Part shown: positions 1-11,920 of the stretch, one piece after another
Numbering within the stretch: position 1 is the stretch's first letter
Layout of the letters: the number at the start of each line of letters is the position of its first letter
Source: Anthostomella pinea
Taxonomy: Eukaryota; Ascomycota; Sordariomycetes; Xylariales; Xylariaceae
Assembly (NCBI GenBank): GCA_963556695.1
Contig: CAUWAG010000008.1
Span: 1,736,001 to 1,800,000, forward strand
Direction of reading: 5' to 3'
DNA: 64,000 nucleotides
Program-made: the position numbers and the translations under genes
The notes under the pieces: generated by a model
Told to the model about the DNA's origin: nothing
What the model saw: only the letters and a program-made list of their open reading frames with translations
Databases searched by the model: none

Positions 1-742
1 CTTAACTGTAATTTTTAAAAAACTTAAAACCTCAATTAATCAACTTAAACATAAAGCTTTTAAATCGCAGTGTTTTTATCCTTTTATTAACTTTGATTTT
101 AATTCAAAAGTTACGGTGTTTAAAGGCTATTATGAAGGTATTTTTAAAAGGGATTTTTAAAAAATACCTTTTTAATAATCTTACGGACCAAAAAGTATAA
201 AAAGGCTAAGCCTAGCTTTTTATATAATAAGATCTACTTAGTTATAATCGTTTTTACGTTAAAAAAGTGTTTATTATTATATATAAGCTTTAGTTTTAAT
301 AGGCTTGTTGTTAAGTCAATTAAATAGCGTTTGAATTAAAATACTGTATTTTAAACGCTTTTTATAAAGATAAGCCTTTATTTATAATATTTAAAACAGC
401 ATTAGCTATTAATTTTAATATATATAAATAAGAAGCATTTCAAGCGGCTATACAATACTGCGTTGCGTATAAACAAGGCTTTAAAAAAGCCGCTCAAAAC
501 CGTAAATTTACTATTTAAAGTAAAAAACGCGAAGTAATTAACAGATAATTACGTAAGCGCCGCGGGGTAAATCTTACATTAAGAAAAAGCTTAATATTAG
601 GGCTATTTAAAATATTAAATACATTTTAAATAACTTTAATATCGGGCTGAAAGCGTATAAGTAAACATGTAGGAGTTTAGGTAGTAATGGTGGGGTTTTG
701 CTGTCCGACTAGTAGGTGTGGCCGACTTCTATGGGGGAATGA
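1..742 (-). mobile_element. RIP-degraded Fot1/pogo-like DNA transposon, partial (one end)
   Basis: This AT-rich, stop-filled sequence runs off the left edge of the window. Its right edge ends in a terminal sequence (about 690-742) that matches, in reverse orientation, the first ~60 bases of the complete element at 25585-27789, and it is followed by a TA dinucleotide. Internal segments (for example around 540-650) are recognisable as degraded reverse complements of 25676-25800. It is therefore a second, opposite-facing copy of that family. No usable ORF remains; C-to-T and G-to-A changes dominate, as expected for RIP. Confidence 0.75.
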
Positions 743-1765
743 TACCTTCTCATCGTGGGGGTTGGTCTGGCTTGTTTCAGATTTCCTGTACTTTTAAATG
801 AATCAGTAGTTGAAAAGACTTATTTTAGACTGCTACATTGAAGCTCCAGAGGTGTCCCTACAACCCTAGGTAACTACGTAACGCGCAGAAACTCCAGAGG
901 TTTCACGAAACCTGTGGAATAAGCGTACTGGATGAAGCATCAAATACGGCGTATTGTCATACTAATGCTTATTCCAGGGTAGATGCTCCGTCATGGTGAA
1001 ATATGTGAACAGAAGATTCGAAGCGCGCCGAACGGAGACTGATGATGAGTGACTATACATCTGCCATATCAACAGCAATCTGGACATCGTGGTTTCCATA
1101 CGCATCACTACACTCCAAGCCCGATTCGTCATGTAGTCAACCAGCGAGTGGACTAGATTGGCACAAGAAGGGTAGTCTCGAATGCCAGTAGCTTAACAAG
1201 ACTTTCCAGGTGAAGTACTCATGTCTTTGTGAAACCCCTGAGTAAACCGTGCCTCACTCATGGACCCCACACTGTACGCAGCTCATCTTGACCAAGGTAT
1301 GGACTTTTCTAATTCGTTGCCTTTCCCGGAAATCTGTATTAGTGCCTTTACGATACGCTGATTGGTCATTGCAACAATGCCTATTGATGGTACCATCCGC
1401 TTAGCCCCTATCCTCGCTCAAAGATCATGGATACTATTGTTCTCTAGCTGCTTCAAAGACAGAATCCGCTAGGTCTTTGTCGGTGTCCCTAGCGGGCACC
1501 ATCCAGTGTGGAACATGTTGTTCTCCTGAACAGCGGCGTTCATGTTGACCTCCCTTCGTAGTTACTAGTCCGTGACAATGCCTCTGTTTAATCGGCGTAT
1601 GTTCATTGCTATAAGTAACATCATGGACGGGCGTTCGTTATCCATTTCTATTTAGCAGAGCAGTATCAGTATCTAACTTACCTCCTTCGAATAGCAGATT
1701 CACTACCCAACTCCTTCGAAGAGCAGGACGACTTTCTACCTCAAGAGAACAGAGCAGACGAAAAG
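743..1765. other. intergenic, no gene seen
   Basis: Normal-GC sequence between the transposon end and the P-loop gene. No ORF with family resemblance or plausible splice-linked exons was seen on either strand. Confidence 0.5.
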
Positions 1766-2853
1766 ATGGATGTTCACCTTTCTCAATGTAAGGGCAAGGG
1801 CCCCGAGGAAGACAAGCGTGATCTTCATCTGATGAACCCCGACTCATTGCTTGGATATAACCCAACTCCACGCGGCTTAGTCATAATGCGTGTGGACGAC
1901 CAAGTAGCGAACGCGTACAACTCTGGGGCCAGTTGGGCTGAAATGCACCGGCAGAAGTCCATGCTACCAGTCATCCTTATCGTCGGTAGGGCCGCAAGCG
2001 GAAAGAGCACTCTGGCAGCGAGACTGGCCAAAGACTTCGGGTTTTACCACGTATCGCTCCATGAGCACTGCCAAGAGATGGCACGGTGGTTGAAGAAAGA
2101 TCACATCCCAGAACTACCTCACTGTGTCAACGTCATGATCCGTCGCGGCGAGCCCATGCACACAGGGCTCCTTGTAAGTCACCGCCTGGACCCGCGCACC
2201 TCTCTATTCGACTATCATACTGCCAATGTCAGGAAAGAAAACCGCACGAGTATTTCATTCCTCAGCTGCTGGTGGAGCAGTCGAGGGCGGCACGGGACGT
2301 ACCTGATGGTGAGCCCCGAGCTTTGATCGTCGAAGTAAATTTAACTCGTCTTGAGCTAAGTCAGCTCACTCACAAAGTTGGTGCTGATTATACCGGGCTG
2401 TCTATCTTTGTCGACTGCAGCGAAGAGGTGGCGAGAGAGAGATTCTTACGCAGTGCAGGGCTGCGGACCAATGTTGTTGACGCTCTTCAGTGGCGTGAAC
2501 AATGGGCCGATCCGTATCGATTCCTGGTAGACGTACCTGAGCAAATTGCTCAATTTCAAGACTGCAGCTTCCGTGTGGCGGTAGATACGGTCTTACACAG
2601 CACAGCGCCAGTACCTGGTCCAGTACCTGGTATCCTAACCAATTGGGCTCGCATTCTTGAATGGCGTAATGCCTGGGTCGATCAGTACCTGTCGGACGCC
2701 GTTCACGAACTTGAAAGGCACACAGTGGTAAGGACATTGAACACGGGTCATACGATTGATCAAGCTTACAGACAACTGCGTGTAGCGTTGGCCAAGGCCC
2801 CTGTCTGGCAAGAGTTCCTCGGCACGAATGCCGAGGAAACAAGACCAGCCTAG
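1766..2853 (+). CDS. P-loop NTPase, nucleoside-monophosphate-kinase-like
   Basis: Model join(1766..2173,2233..2853), 342 residues, with one 59-bp GT..AG intron (2174-2232) that joins two frames in phase. A Walker A motif (GRAASGKST, residues 74-82) follows a short beta-strand (LPVILIV), and the following helix resembles adenylate/UMP-CMP kinases. After the intron, IVEVNLT and then FVDCSEEVARERFL look like the Walker B strand and the NMP-kinase segment preceding the lid. The protein is longer than a typical NMP kinase, with an unplaced N-terminus of about 65 residues and a C-terminal tail. The substrate cannot be assigned; it could be a divergent kinase of accessory origin. The stop codon lies inside a sequence that recurs about 220 bp downstream. 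Confidence 0.6.
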
Positions 2854-2920
2854 ATGTAGTTTAGTATACCGCCAATTGGCGAGGTTAGAGAGTCTTCATG
2901 TAGGTTGTAGCAGTTGAAAC
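2847..2920 (+). repeat. imperfect direct repeat, copy 1 (over the stop codon)
   Basis: About 74 bp beginning AGCCTAGATGTAG and ending CAGTTGAAAC, spanning the stop codon and 3' flank of the P-loop gene. It is partly conserved in 3066-3141. Confidence 0.6.
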
Positions 2921-3065
2921 ATTGTTCCTAAACAGCTGCGCCTTTATTCGTGACTAAGGCATCTACGGTCGTTGATTGAAGTGCTCGTGACACGACGTCT
3001 TTCGACGGCTGACACATCTCAACTTCGTCTTAGACACACCAGCGAGAAGAGCCAAAAGAAAAAAC

Positions 3066-3141
3066 AGCCTAGATCTAGTATAGCATACCGCAAGCTGTCT
3101 GAGTTTGGCGAGTCTTCATGTATATCATAACCAGTTGAAAC
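3066..3141 (+). repeat. imperfect direct repeat, copy 2
   Basis: About 76 bp starting AGCCTAGATCTAG and ending CAGTTGAAAC, with a shared central GAGTCTTCATGTA. The spacing from copy 1 is about 219 bp, which suggests an old tandem duplication of the 3' flank. The rest of 2854-3669 shows no gene. Confidence 0.6.
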
Positions 3142-3669
3142 GTCTTGACAGTCGAGTGCCATTTGATAGCGAGTTTAAGCTATGAATTTGTTTAAAGGGG
3201 GGACCTCGGCCCCACTGCCCCACCTGCCATCCCATACGCGGCGTGCACTAAGACAGCAAGTGGGGCGGGCGATCCCTTCGCCAAATGTTACCCCCAAAAT
3301 TGGTATTTGCCCACACAATGAGGCTACTAGAAGCACGCCCCGGCGTCTTGCTGCGTGGGCGATCAGCAGTGGCCAATAGCCTTCAAGCGCATGCTTGAAA
3401 GTGGGCCTTATTGGAAACATTGCATTCATTCATTGTTCGAACTGGGCAATTGCATTGAACGGCATACCCTCCTCCTCCTGCATGTGGCTCTTACAGGCTC
3501 AACAATGGTCAGGTAATGGACGTGGTCTGCTTGTTCCATTTCTGATGTCTTACTAGCTCTTTATAAAAAGCCATGCTGGCATCTTCCGCTTCTTCAATAT
3601 AAATCCCCGTCTTGCCTTTTCACGGTCGGCTCCCGAGGGCCACTCCTTGCCTGTGTGACACTCATCGCG

Positions 3670-5037
3670 ATGGCCGCCCCCACGGAGGAGCCTCTGCAGG
3701 TCCTAAATCACATGATCACCGAGGTCGTAAGTGTTGACTGACCGTGACGAGATGGCTGGATGGCTGACGTGAATGATCACAGCTCGTACAAACTGGGAAA
3801 CAACTCAAAGCTGCAGCGAAAGATGGCCCAAAAGACATCGCCACTGAAGCTTACCAGGCGAAGGTCATGGAATCCATGGCGACATACCATTATGCTGTGG
3901 ACGATATAGAAAGCGAGATTGTACGTTCACATCATGCCTCTTGCATTCTTGTCGGACTCGGACTGGGACTGACGGAGACTCCAGACCAGAGCCAAGGCTG
4001 TCCTGCTGCGCGATCTGGAGAACTTGCGCGCATCCCGGGCCCCGGCTCCCGTAGCCGTAGCCGTACCCGCTCCCACTCCCACTCCCGCTCCGCAGCCCGT
4101 GGCACCACCGGCACCCATGATGGAGATGCCGTCATCTGCAGCCCATACAATGAACGCCCCTGCCTTCACTCCCAAACAAGAGAGCAAGTCGATGGCACCG
4201 TTCCCTGACATGGGCATGGGCATGTCCGACGTGGTGGATCTCACGGCTGGGGACAAGAAGCCATCACCGCGGCCATCACCACAGGTTCCACACACGGTGA
4301 TCAAACCACCAGCTCGAGCAACTCCCCCCGTGAAAAACGAAGTCAAGCCTTCGCCGAAGCCCACACCCAAACCAACTCCCAAGTCCACGCCCAAAGCTAC
4401 GCCTCCCCTGAAGGTGACGCCAGTTCCGCCGCCCCAGATTCCACGCCTACAACCACCTCCACCTAAACCCCAAGCGCAGGCTCAGCCAATTCTGCCGCCA
4501 CAGCCACCTCAGCCAGCACCTCAGCCGGCTCAAAAAGCAACAGCACCAGTACCGGCAGCTCAGCCAGCCCAAGGCTCGGCTCTGGACACCACGCTGAGTC
4601 TCCCGCCGACAGGAACGGGAGGAGAAAACGCCGTTCCAGGAAATGGCAATGATTCGACCTTCACAGATATGCAATTCTCCCTCGCGCCCCCAAACAACGA
4701 CGCGCAAGGCGCACCGCCCGCTCCCATGCCTGAGTTCGACCTAGCCGCCTTCGCACCGTCGGGCGGGAACAACAACGTGGCCATGCAAAGGACTAGCGCA
4801 AATCACAATACCAACACCAACAGCAATACAGCGGGCCAGGGACCCAAGGACGCGGAAAATACCGGCTCCAACCTCGACGACCCGTTCAACTTCGGCGAAG
4901 CGGGCGGTGGGAACGATGGCATGTTCGACCTGGGAGGCGGCAGCAGCGTTAACGATAGTACGTTCGACGACATGATGTATTTCGGGAACAACGACTCCGA
5001 CATGGCACAATTTGACGACGCATATTTTGGTCTCTAG
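3670..5037 (+). CDS. Mediator subunit 2 (Med2)-like protein
   Basis: Model join(3670..3726,3783..3920,3985..5037), 415 residues, with two short GT..AG introns of 56 and 64 bp that keep frame. The first ~90 residues are a charged helical segment (TGKQLKAAAKDGPKD, YHYAVDDIESEITRAKAVLL) resembling the N-terminal domain of fungal Med2, a tail-module subunit of the RNA polymerase II Mediator complex. The rest is low complexity: a long Pro/Ala/Lys-rich stretch (roughly residues 90-250), an Asn/Gly-rich stretch, and an acidic aromatic C-terminus (FDDMMYFGN, FDDAYFGL) of the kind found in activation or Mediator-tail proteins. The Med2 assignment rests on pattern memory and is tentative; the gene itself is well supported. 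Confidence 0.7.
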
Positions 5038-5772
5038 ACCCGGTCGAAGGCCTGTGCACGTCTGCGTCATTCTTGCAGCTGGTTCTGCATGTCCAGGGGC
5101 TGATATACGAGTCCTGCGTGTACTCGTGGGAGTATCCCGGACTTGGCTTATGCCCTCGCGCTTCAAGTGGTAGACCGGAACCAGCAGATATCCACTGGCA
5201 CCGAGAATTGCTTAGCCATGGCGGAGACGGCATAATGATCTCTATGGCATCTAATAGCAGTGCGAAGTAGGAAAGTATTATTCACAACAACACGAGATTT
5301 ATGGTTAGCTACATCTGAAAGCTGGCACTCAATCTGTGCCTCCATCACCCCTTTCCGTTTTATTTATGCCGTCTTATGAGTACGTGAGTTCTCCGCTGGA
5401 TCTCTGCCCGATCACCTAAAGCATAACAGCTAGTCACCCGCTCAGGGGCAACACATGCTCTACCCAACGGGTGCTGCGAATGTCGAATCTTCAGTGCTAC
5501 TGACATGCGGGTCAAAGCTCCCGACGTTGAGCGAGGCTACGCTCACAAACATCCTTCCCCAGGAATCTCACCTCCGATTGTCTGTCATGAGCTGGACGCG
5601 GCAAGCGACGACGCGTGGTCCATCACGACAGAACTCAACAGACCCAGCGGAAGAACCTCTTCAAACCACCGACCGTGTCGTAGGACTATATATATATGTA
5701 TATATTGTGAATCCTTTCCGGTTCCAACGCGGAGCACACGGCGTCCATCTAATCAGTCGAAGCAAGGCTTGC
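5038..5772. other. intergenic, no gene seen
   Basis: Convergent 3' flanks of the Med2-like gene and the kinase-like gene. A TATATATATGTATATAT run lies near 5690. No supported ORF. Confidence 0.5.
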
Positions 5773-7591
5773 TTACTGTGTCTTGCAACTGTCCACAAGC
5801 CCCGTGGGCTCAGCTTCCCCAGCACCACCCGCAGGCCACGCACCTGGGACAGCGGGACCAGCAGGACCAGCAGGACCAGCAGCCCCCGCGCCGCCGGCCG
5901 GAGGACCTGGAGGACCGGCGGAGCCCGACCCACCCGCAGCCGGTGGATCGGCCGCCCCTGCCGCCGCACCCGTCGCAGGGGCGGGCTTGGGCAGGTCGGC
6001 ATTGAGGATGACATCAGCAACAAGCTGCCTGATCCCCTCGTCCGTCTCCAGCAACTTCTCATCGTCGGTCAGGTTGGGGAAGTCGGACCAGTCCGTCTTG
6101 GTGGCGATGGCGAGGTCGCAGATGGCGAGGAGGTCCTGCAGCCCCGGACGGCCGGCCGGCCGGCCATTGCAGCGCTTGATCAGCGCCTTGAAGTCTGGGT
6201 CCTTGAACTTGTTGAAAAAGGTGAATAACATCATCTGTGGCAACGGGGGTCAGAAACGTTGGCTAGCTCCCTTCCTTGCTGACGGGCAGTTGAACTGGAC
6301 TGCCTTTGGCTGTGGTCCTCTGCAGTGGAGTGGAGGCGAGAACTTACAGCACCGGTATTCGTCACGCTGCTCTGGATTGAGGTCTGTCCAATGGGTGCCC
6401 TTGGGTCTACCTCGCCGTCGGCGAGGAATCCGCTGTGGTGGTGTCAGATTGACATTGATAGGTGCCCCGGCAGATTAGGGGATAGGTCAGGGACGTAGCT
6501 ACATACCTCGCACCATACCACCTCGCGTGGCCGATATCGACCCATTTCAATATCGGGAGGAAGGAATGTTCACCACCCTCGGGGTCGAAGTGCCCAAACA
6601 TGACTATATTGCGTGATATTGTCAGCTCCAGACCTGTGTGCCCAGCTGTATGACTTACTGTTTATCGCATCGAAGTCTCCCAATGCAAAGGTGTTGGCCC
6701 TCTGATCTGTCCCCGGGGCTGGGAGCGTTTCCGTGACAGGAATTCGGAGATGCGCAGGAGCTCTCCAGGCGTCGCTGAAGTCTGTCGTACGATGGCGGTC
6801 GGGAGGATATGCCATGCCAATACAAGACCTGACCACTAGTCACGGAGGGAGCGGTTAGCCATCCATCCATCCAGAGAGGCGTCATCGAAGGAGTGGCCCT
6901 GTGGCCAGTCCCGACATAGACCGACAGCGGCGGTGTTCATGTACTTACAGCAACGTAATATCATCCATAGGACGCGACAACCGACAACACTATCCCTGCT
7001 CCATGCTCTTGACACGAATTGTTCCAAGGTACAAAAGGGCATGCATTCGGTAACGCGGAATATGAGCAGCGAGTTGTTTGCCAGTCTCCCGGTCAAGTTG
7101 TTCGGTCTCGTGATCGCGGCACCGTCGTCGTCGCACATGAGCTGTGCGAAGTGTTTGGCCCCATACAAGATCTACATCACCCCGTTCAGATCAGCATAGC
7201 CGACTTGTGAAGCAGGTACTTATGTATTAGGGTCTCTGCTTTTTGTTGTATTCTAGGGTATTTGAGCTTGGCTCTTCCCTTGCGGTTGAAGAGCTTAATG
7301 AGAAAATTAAATCGTATAGGGAATTAGTAGTCTGCTTCTTACCTTCAGCCCGTGTATCTCGTTTCGAATCACTCGGAGTTCTTCAGCGGACACAAGGTTA
7401 TCCCGGCACTGCTTCACGGCGAGATCCCGCGTCTCGTTGCCTTGTTCGTCGTATTCCGTAAACTTGACCACGATGCCTTGGTCGCCTTTTCCGAGTTGCT
7501 TCCTGAAGCGGAAACCCCGCGTGTCCCTACTCTCGAAGAAATGCCGGATTCGCCGGACCTGCACAGCTACACGTCGCTCGTCCATTATCAT
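5773..7591 (-). CDS. protein-kinase-like protein with degenerate catalytic motifs
   Basis: Composite model complement(join(5773..6234,6348..6432,6507..6603,6659..6835,6949..7171,7343..7591)), 430 residues; splice sites are consistent in phase. The N-lobe has a glycine loop (GKGDQG, about residues 34-39) and the VAIK-type lysine (LAVK, K60). The C-lobe region has GDFDAIN (about residues 210-216) where an HRDxxxxN loop is expected, preceded by Leu rather than His, and VDIGHARWYG in place of a DFG segment. The C-terminus is Pro/Ala/Gly-rich. It belongs to the fungal-expanded, protein-kinase-fold families of unknown substrate and may be catalytically weak or dead. Around 6350-6430 a different frame gives a more family-like sequence (TDLNPEQRDEYRC) than the modelled one, so a frameshift or mis-modelled exon is possible. 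Upstream 5' exons may be missing. Confidence 0.5.
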
Positions 7592-9735
7592 TATGGCCCG
7601 TACATCGACATGAGCTCCTACAAAATTTTACGCCTATGATTTGTGCGGTGAATGCGACATCATTGATTGCGTACGTCTTCATTGTTGTACCTAGGTCCTC
7701 GTGTCGCTGACGTGGTTAGAACAAAGAGGTCATGGCCGCAACCGGTGAAAGCGAGTTTCCAGAGATAGGACGTACATGCTACGAAACGCCGGCTAGATAA
7801 TCATCATCGAGCGACCTGAGTAAGAGTAAAGGGAGGCGTTGAACTGCAGGGCTCCAGGGATGGTGTACGTCTCGGAGTGTGTTGTGTGGACAGTAGTGCC
7901 CACCGCCATGATTGACTACTATGATTGAAGGATTACGGCGAAACGTACTTGAACTCATCTTGCATTGTCTTCTTGTTTCCGACTTGTTTGCATGTCGTCC
8001 CGAGAAGACGTGGTTTCTACTTTGGTAAGTGGCGAAGAGAAGGCGTGGCAAATATGGCATACTGCAGCAATAGGGAAGCTGGGTGAGCCGATAGTACTCC
8101 ATGGTATAGTGGTAGGCTACCAACTTGAATTGAACACGAGGACCGTCATCGTGTGGTGGGTCTTGGTTGTTCCCTTGTCGTATCCCTGAAAGATCGGAAT
8201 CGCAAGTGTCAATACGTTGATAACGTTGATACGTTGATTGGGAGGTCTATAGAGGTCGGTCAGATCATCAGACTAGGGGGGGCTGCCTAACAATTATTGG
8301 TTCAATCCACTCTCCCATCACGTCGCTTTCAACCTCCGAACTTACAAAAGCGTCACCATCACGAGTATAGTCCGCATGACCCTCCTGGTCCAAGCCTATT
8401 CATGATGGAGACGGCGGTGAACCCAGACCTCAACATCGGCTTCGTGACTTCGGCACAGCATCCGCCCCGGCACTGCGGCCCCTGCTGCGGGTCTGGTCCC
8501 CCCGCGTCTTCGGTGTCGACGGCCGAGCAGCGATGTATACCCGGTAGGGGGACCCTCCGCCGCTGCCGGTCCGGACTCCGAGGATAAGCGCATGGGGAAG
8601 TGGTTCTGAGATGGTTGACTGAAACGGTACTCCCCTAGCCTAATAACGGCGGGGTCTCCGTGGTCTCTACCTTTAAACGTTATCAGGCTAGGGGAGTAGT
8701 ATTTGTTCTTGAAGTGCGCCCTCATGTCTGTAGTTTCGGGGTCTGTGTGTTTGCTTTTGGTACGGTGCGGTGTGCATGGTCGCTGTGGGTTGGACCACCA
8801 TGGTGCGGCGCATTGAGGTTTGCTTTGTGTTGCTGATCGGTCATGATTGCGGTCTTGTATTCAGTGTAAATACCCTCCAACACGTTATCTGAGTTCAAGG
8901 CGCCGTCTTGGGCTGCAATCGAGATGGGTCAACTTGAGATACATCATGACAGCTCGTCTTTAAGTTTAAAATGTGACAGGTCATTACATTGTATGTAGCT
9001 ACTAAGTCAGTACGCCGCATTTTCGAGATCACGTTGGTTCCACGTTCTCGGCGTCTACTAGAGGATCCTCGAGGAGGGGTGTAAGCGACTCGGGTATGAG
9101 ACGGTGATCCCCCACTTGATCTTCACAATGCGTCGAGTGAACCACCCCGCTTTCTACCGTATGGCTAGCAGTACTATGTAAAGTTTGAAATGAATCGAGC
9201 GACTTCCAAGAGCTAGAAGCAGTCGTCTGGTTGAAGTCTGCTTTGACAGCTTTGATGGAGCTTCTTCCGTTGGGTCCAGTCGGGTGTGTGGAAGATGTGC
9301 GGGAGAGAGAGATAGGAGCGAATCAGCGCTGGCGGATAAGAAGTGGTCCGATGTGTTTAGGTGCATGCCCACTGCCCAGGTGTGATCGGGCCTCTTGACC
9401 TGCGTGCCGGTGCGTGGGCGGGTGGGGAGGCTGGAGCTGTTTGCCAGTTGGGCACGCGCGCATTGTGCACCTGCAATCCTTACAGTATAGGTACCTATGA
9501 ACTGCCATGAACTGCCATGAGGTAGCCATCTGGGGTTACTTTAGTCAGTTGCCGCGTATGCAGAATCTTATTTCAACTGCTGCTTTGCGAGTCGGAATCT
9601 CAGGGTCTTGCCGGAGCGGGAGATCCACACGCGACCGCAGTCATACCACGCAGCCACACGTCACGGCACACCCTCGTCCATACGGCGCTGTTCGGAAGTA
9701 GCAGCAGAAATTACGCTTATGCCCCGTGCCAACCC
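7592..9735. other. intergenic, no gene supported
   Basis: Normal-GC sequence with only short unsupported ORFs. It may contain the promoter and any missing 5' exons of the kinase-like gene. It holds one long inverted repeat (8628-8698). It stops abruptly at an AT-rich block at about 9736. Confidence 0.45.
8628..8698. repeat. 21-bp inverted repeat (stem-loop)
   Basis: The left arm 8628-8648 (TACTCCCCTAGCCTAATAAC plus G) and the right arm 8678-8698 are reverse complements at 20 of 21 positions, separated by a 29-base loop. It could form a strong hairpin or be the remnant of a small inverted-repeat element. No target duplication was recognised. Confidence 0.7.
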
Positions 9736-11729
9736 TGCAAAATAAAAAACCCTTAGCGCAACACTTTTCGATAGCAGCCTTATCAACAATTATCGCACTT
9801 TTAATCGTTAATAATAACGTGCTGTTTAAATAATGCTATTAATAATCTTGTTAAGTTTAACGTTATTTTTATATAAAGAGGATATTTATAATAATGCTTT
9901 AATATTTTCGTTTTAAATACGGTTAATCGTTATATGATTTAATACTATCGCCGTCGATATATAAAGGACTTTTAAATATAGCTTTAACAATGTTTAAAAG
10001 CAGATTTTACAACTTTTTATTTATTTATAAAAACAAAAATAACTAATATTTTATATGAAAATAACTTCTTTTATAATTAACGTTTATTTATAATAAAACT
10101 TATTACTATATTTAAAACTAATCATTATATCTTTTTCAAATGGGTTTTATTATTGATTCAAATATCTCTTAATCTTTTTAAAATATTTGCTTTTTTGATT
10201 ACGATTTTGTTTTTAAAATAACCCGCTTTCGATATTTTTTCTTTTAAACCTTAATATACCTTTAAGGTTTTAATTCTTTCGAGTTAATAGTTATAGATAT
10301 TGCGTTTAAGCTAATAGTAATAGTTTTAAATATTAGTTTTATTTAACTAAGTAGTATTATTATTAACTTAAGATATACTGGTTTTTTAAAGTTAAACTCC
10401 GGCTTTTAAAAAGCCTTTTATACTTCTAAACGACAAGAAAAAAGAGAAGAATTAAGCTAAAAAGCTTTAAAAAATAGCAATATTTCTTATTAACTTTAAG
10501 TTATTAACTTAATTTAATTAAAGTTTAAAGGTTTGTAATTTCATTTGAAAAAAATTAAAGTACTTAGTAAACGGCCTTCGTATATTAATTAAAAGTTTAA
10601 AAAATAAATGTATGAAACATTACGGACGCAATTTATATTTATATAAAAGCTAAGCTAACTTATAAATAAGTTGAAAACAAACATATTTATTCTAAAACCT
10701 TAACAATGACGTGGTTTAACTTAATAAATATTGATGGTTTTAATTAAGACTTTTTCTAAAGAAATATAATAATAACTTTAAAATATACGATTTATACATA
10801 AATTTAAATAAAGATTAAAATATTTTTATAGGTTATAAAATTATTTACCGAAAAAAGGCATATTTTAAAATAAAGCGTTTGAGCTTCAAAGATATCGATA
10901 ATTCTAAGCTCGTCAAACAAATTTAAAGCGATAATAATAAAGTAATAAAAAAACGTACTTAGTCTTTATAATAGTAATGAAATTAAAACTAAGACGCTAG
11001 CTCGATTTGTTAACGATATATTTAATTCGAATAGTTTAAATAACGACGTTAAACTATTAAAATGCTATAAATTAATAATAAGCGTAAGAATAAAAACGAC
11101 GACGACGATTTTTTTTAAATTTTGTACTTAAAAAAACCTAAAAGCGAATAAATCGTTAACAGCCGTATTATTGTAAGGGTAGCGCTGTATATTAACTTAA
11201 AATACACAACATTTAATCGTATAATTAAGTTATTAATAAAATATTACGTTGATTATATTAATATTAAAATATATAGCCGCGTTATAAAATACTAGTAACA
11301 AAAGCCTTTTCTTATTAGCGTTTAGCTTAAGGCATACGATCGTTTTTCATAGTAATAGTTAAAGTTTTTTAAGGGAAAAAACGAGGCGATTAATAGCTAT
11401 AAAAAGCTAGCTATTATTCATAAAGCTGCCTTACTTATAATTAAGAATATTAAGTAGTAAAAATTAAATAAATACGAAGATTGAGTAGCCTTAAATAAAA
11501 AGGGTGATAAAAACGAAAAGTACAATTTTATTCAAAAGTAACGGTTAAATTAATGATCGATTTATAAATTAATGAAAAAAATATAATAAATTATAGTTAA
11601 CTAATATAAGTTACAAGCGATTCGTAATAAATTAGATAAATTAATAATAAATATATATTTTGCTCGTTTTTAAAATAAAAGTCGCTTGTTTTTATATATT
11701 ATATTTAATTATTTCACGTGGTGAATCTC

Positions 11730-11920
11730 ATATCGGTGCGAAATAAAGGTAAATTCCCTAGGTGCTTGCTTGTTTTAACTATAGGTTAATGGGCTTGATT
11801 TGCTATTTAATACACACTTAAACTATAAAGCAGGCCTTATTTTTAAAACATTTAATAAAGCTCTTTTATTTAGTTGCTTTCATTTACTTTTTCTGTTATT
11901 AAAGCTACTATAACTTTTAT
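11730..11920 (+). repeat. degraded direct repeat, copy 1
   Basis: About 190 bp starting near TATCGGTG and including GTGCTTGCTTG, ACTTAAACTATAAAGCA and TTTAATAAAGCTCTTTTAT. It is clearly similar to 14890-15075 in the same orientation, with mostly transition differences. Confidence 0.65.

Noticed and set aside
5455..6228. 257-codon plus-strand ORF opposite the kinase-like gene end
   Set aside because: Repetitive Arg/Thr-rich translation of the reverse of a Pro/Ala/Gly-rich coding segment.
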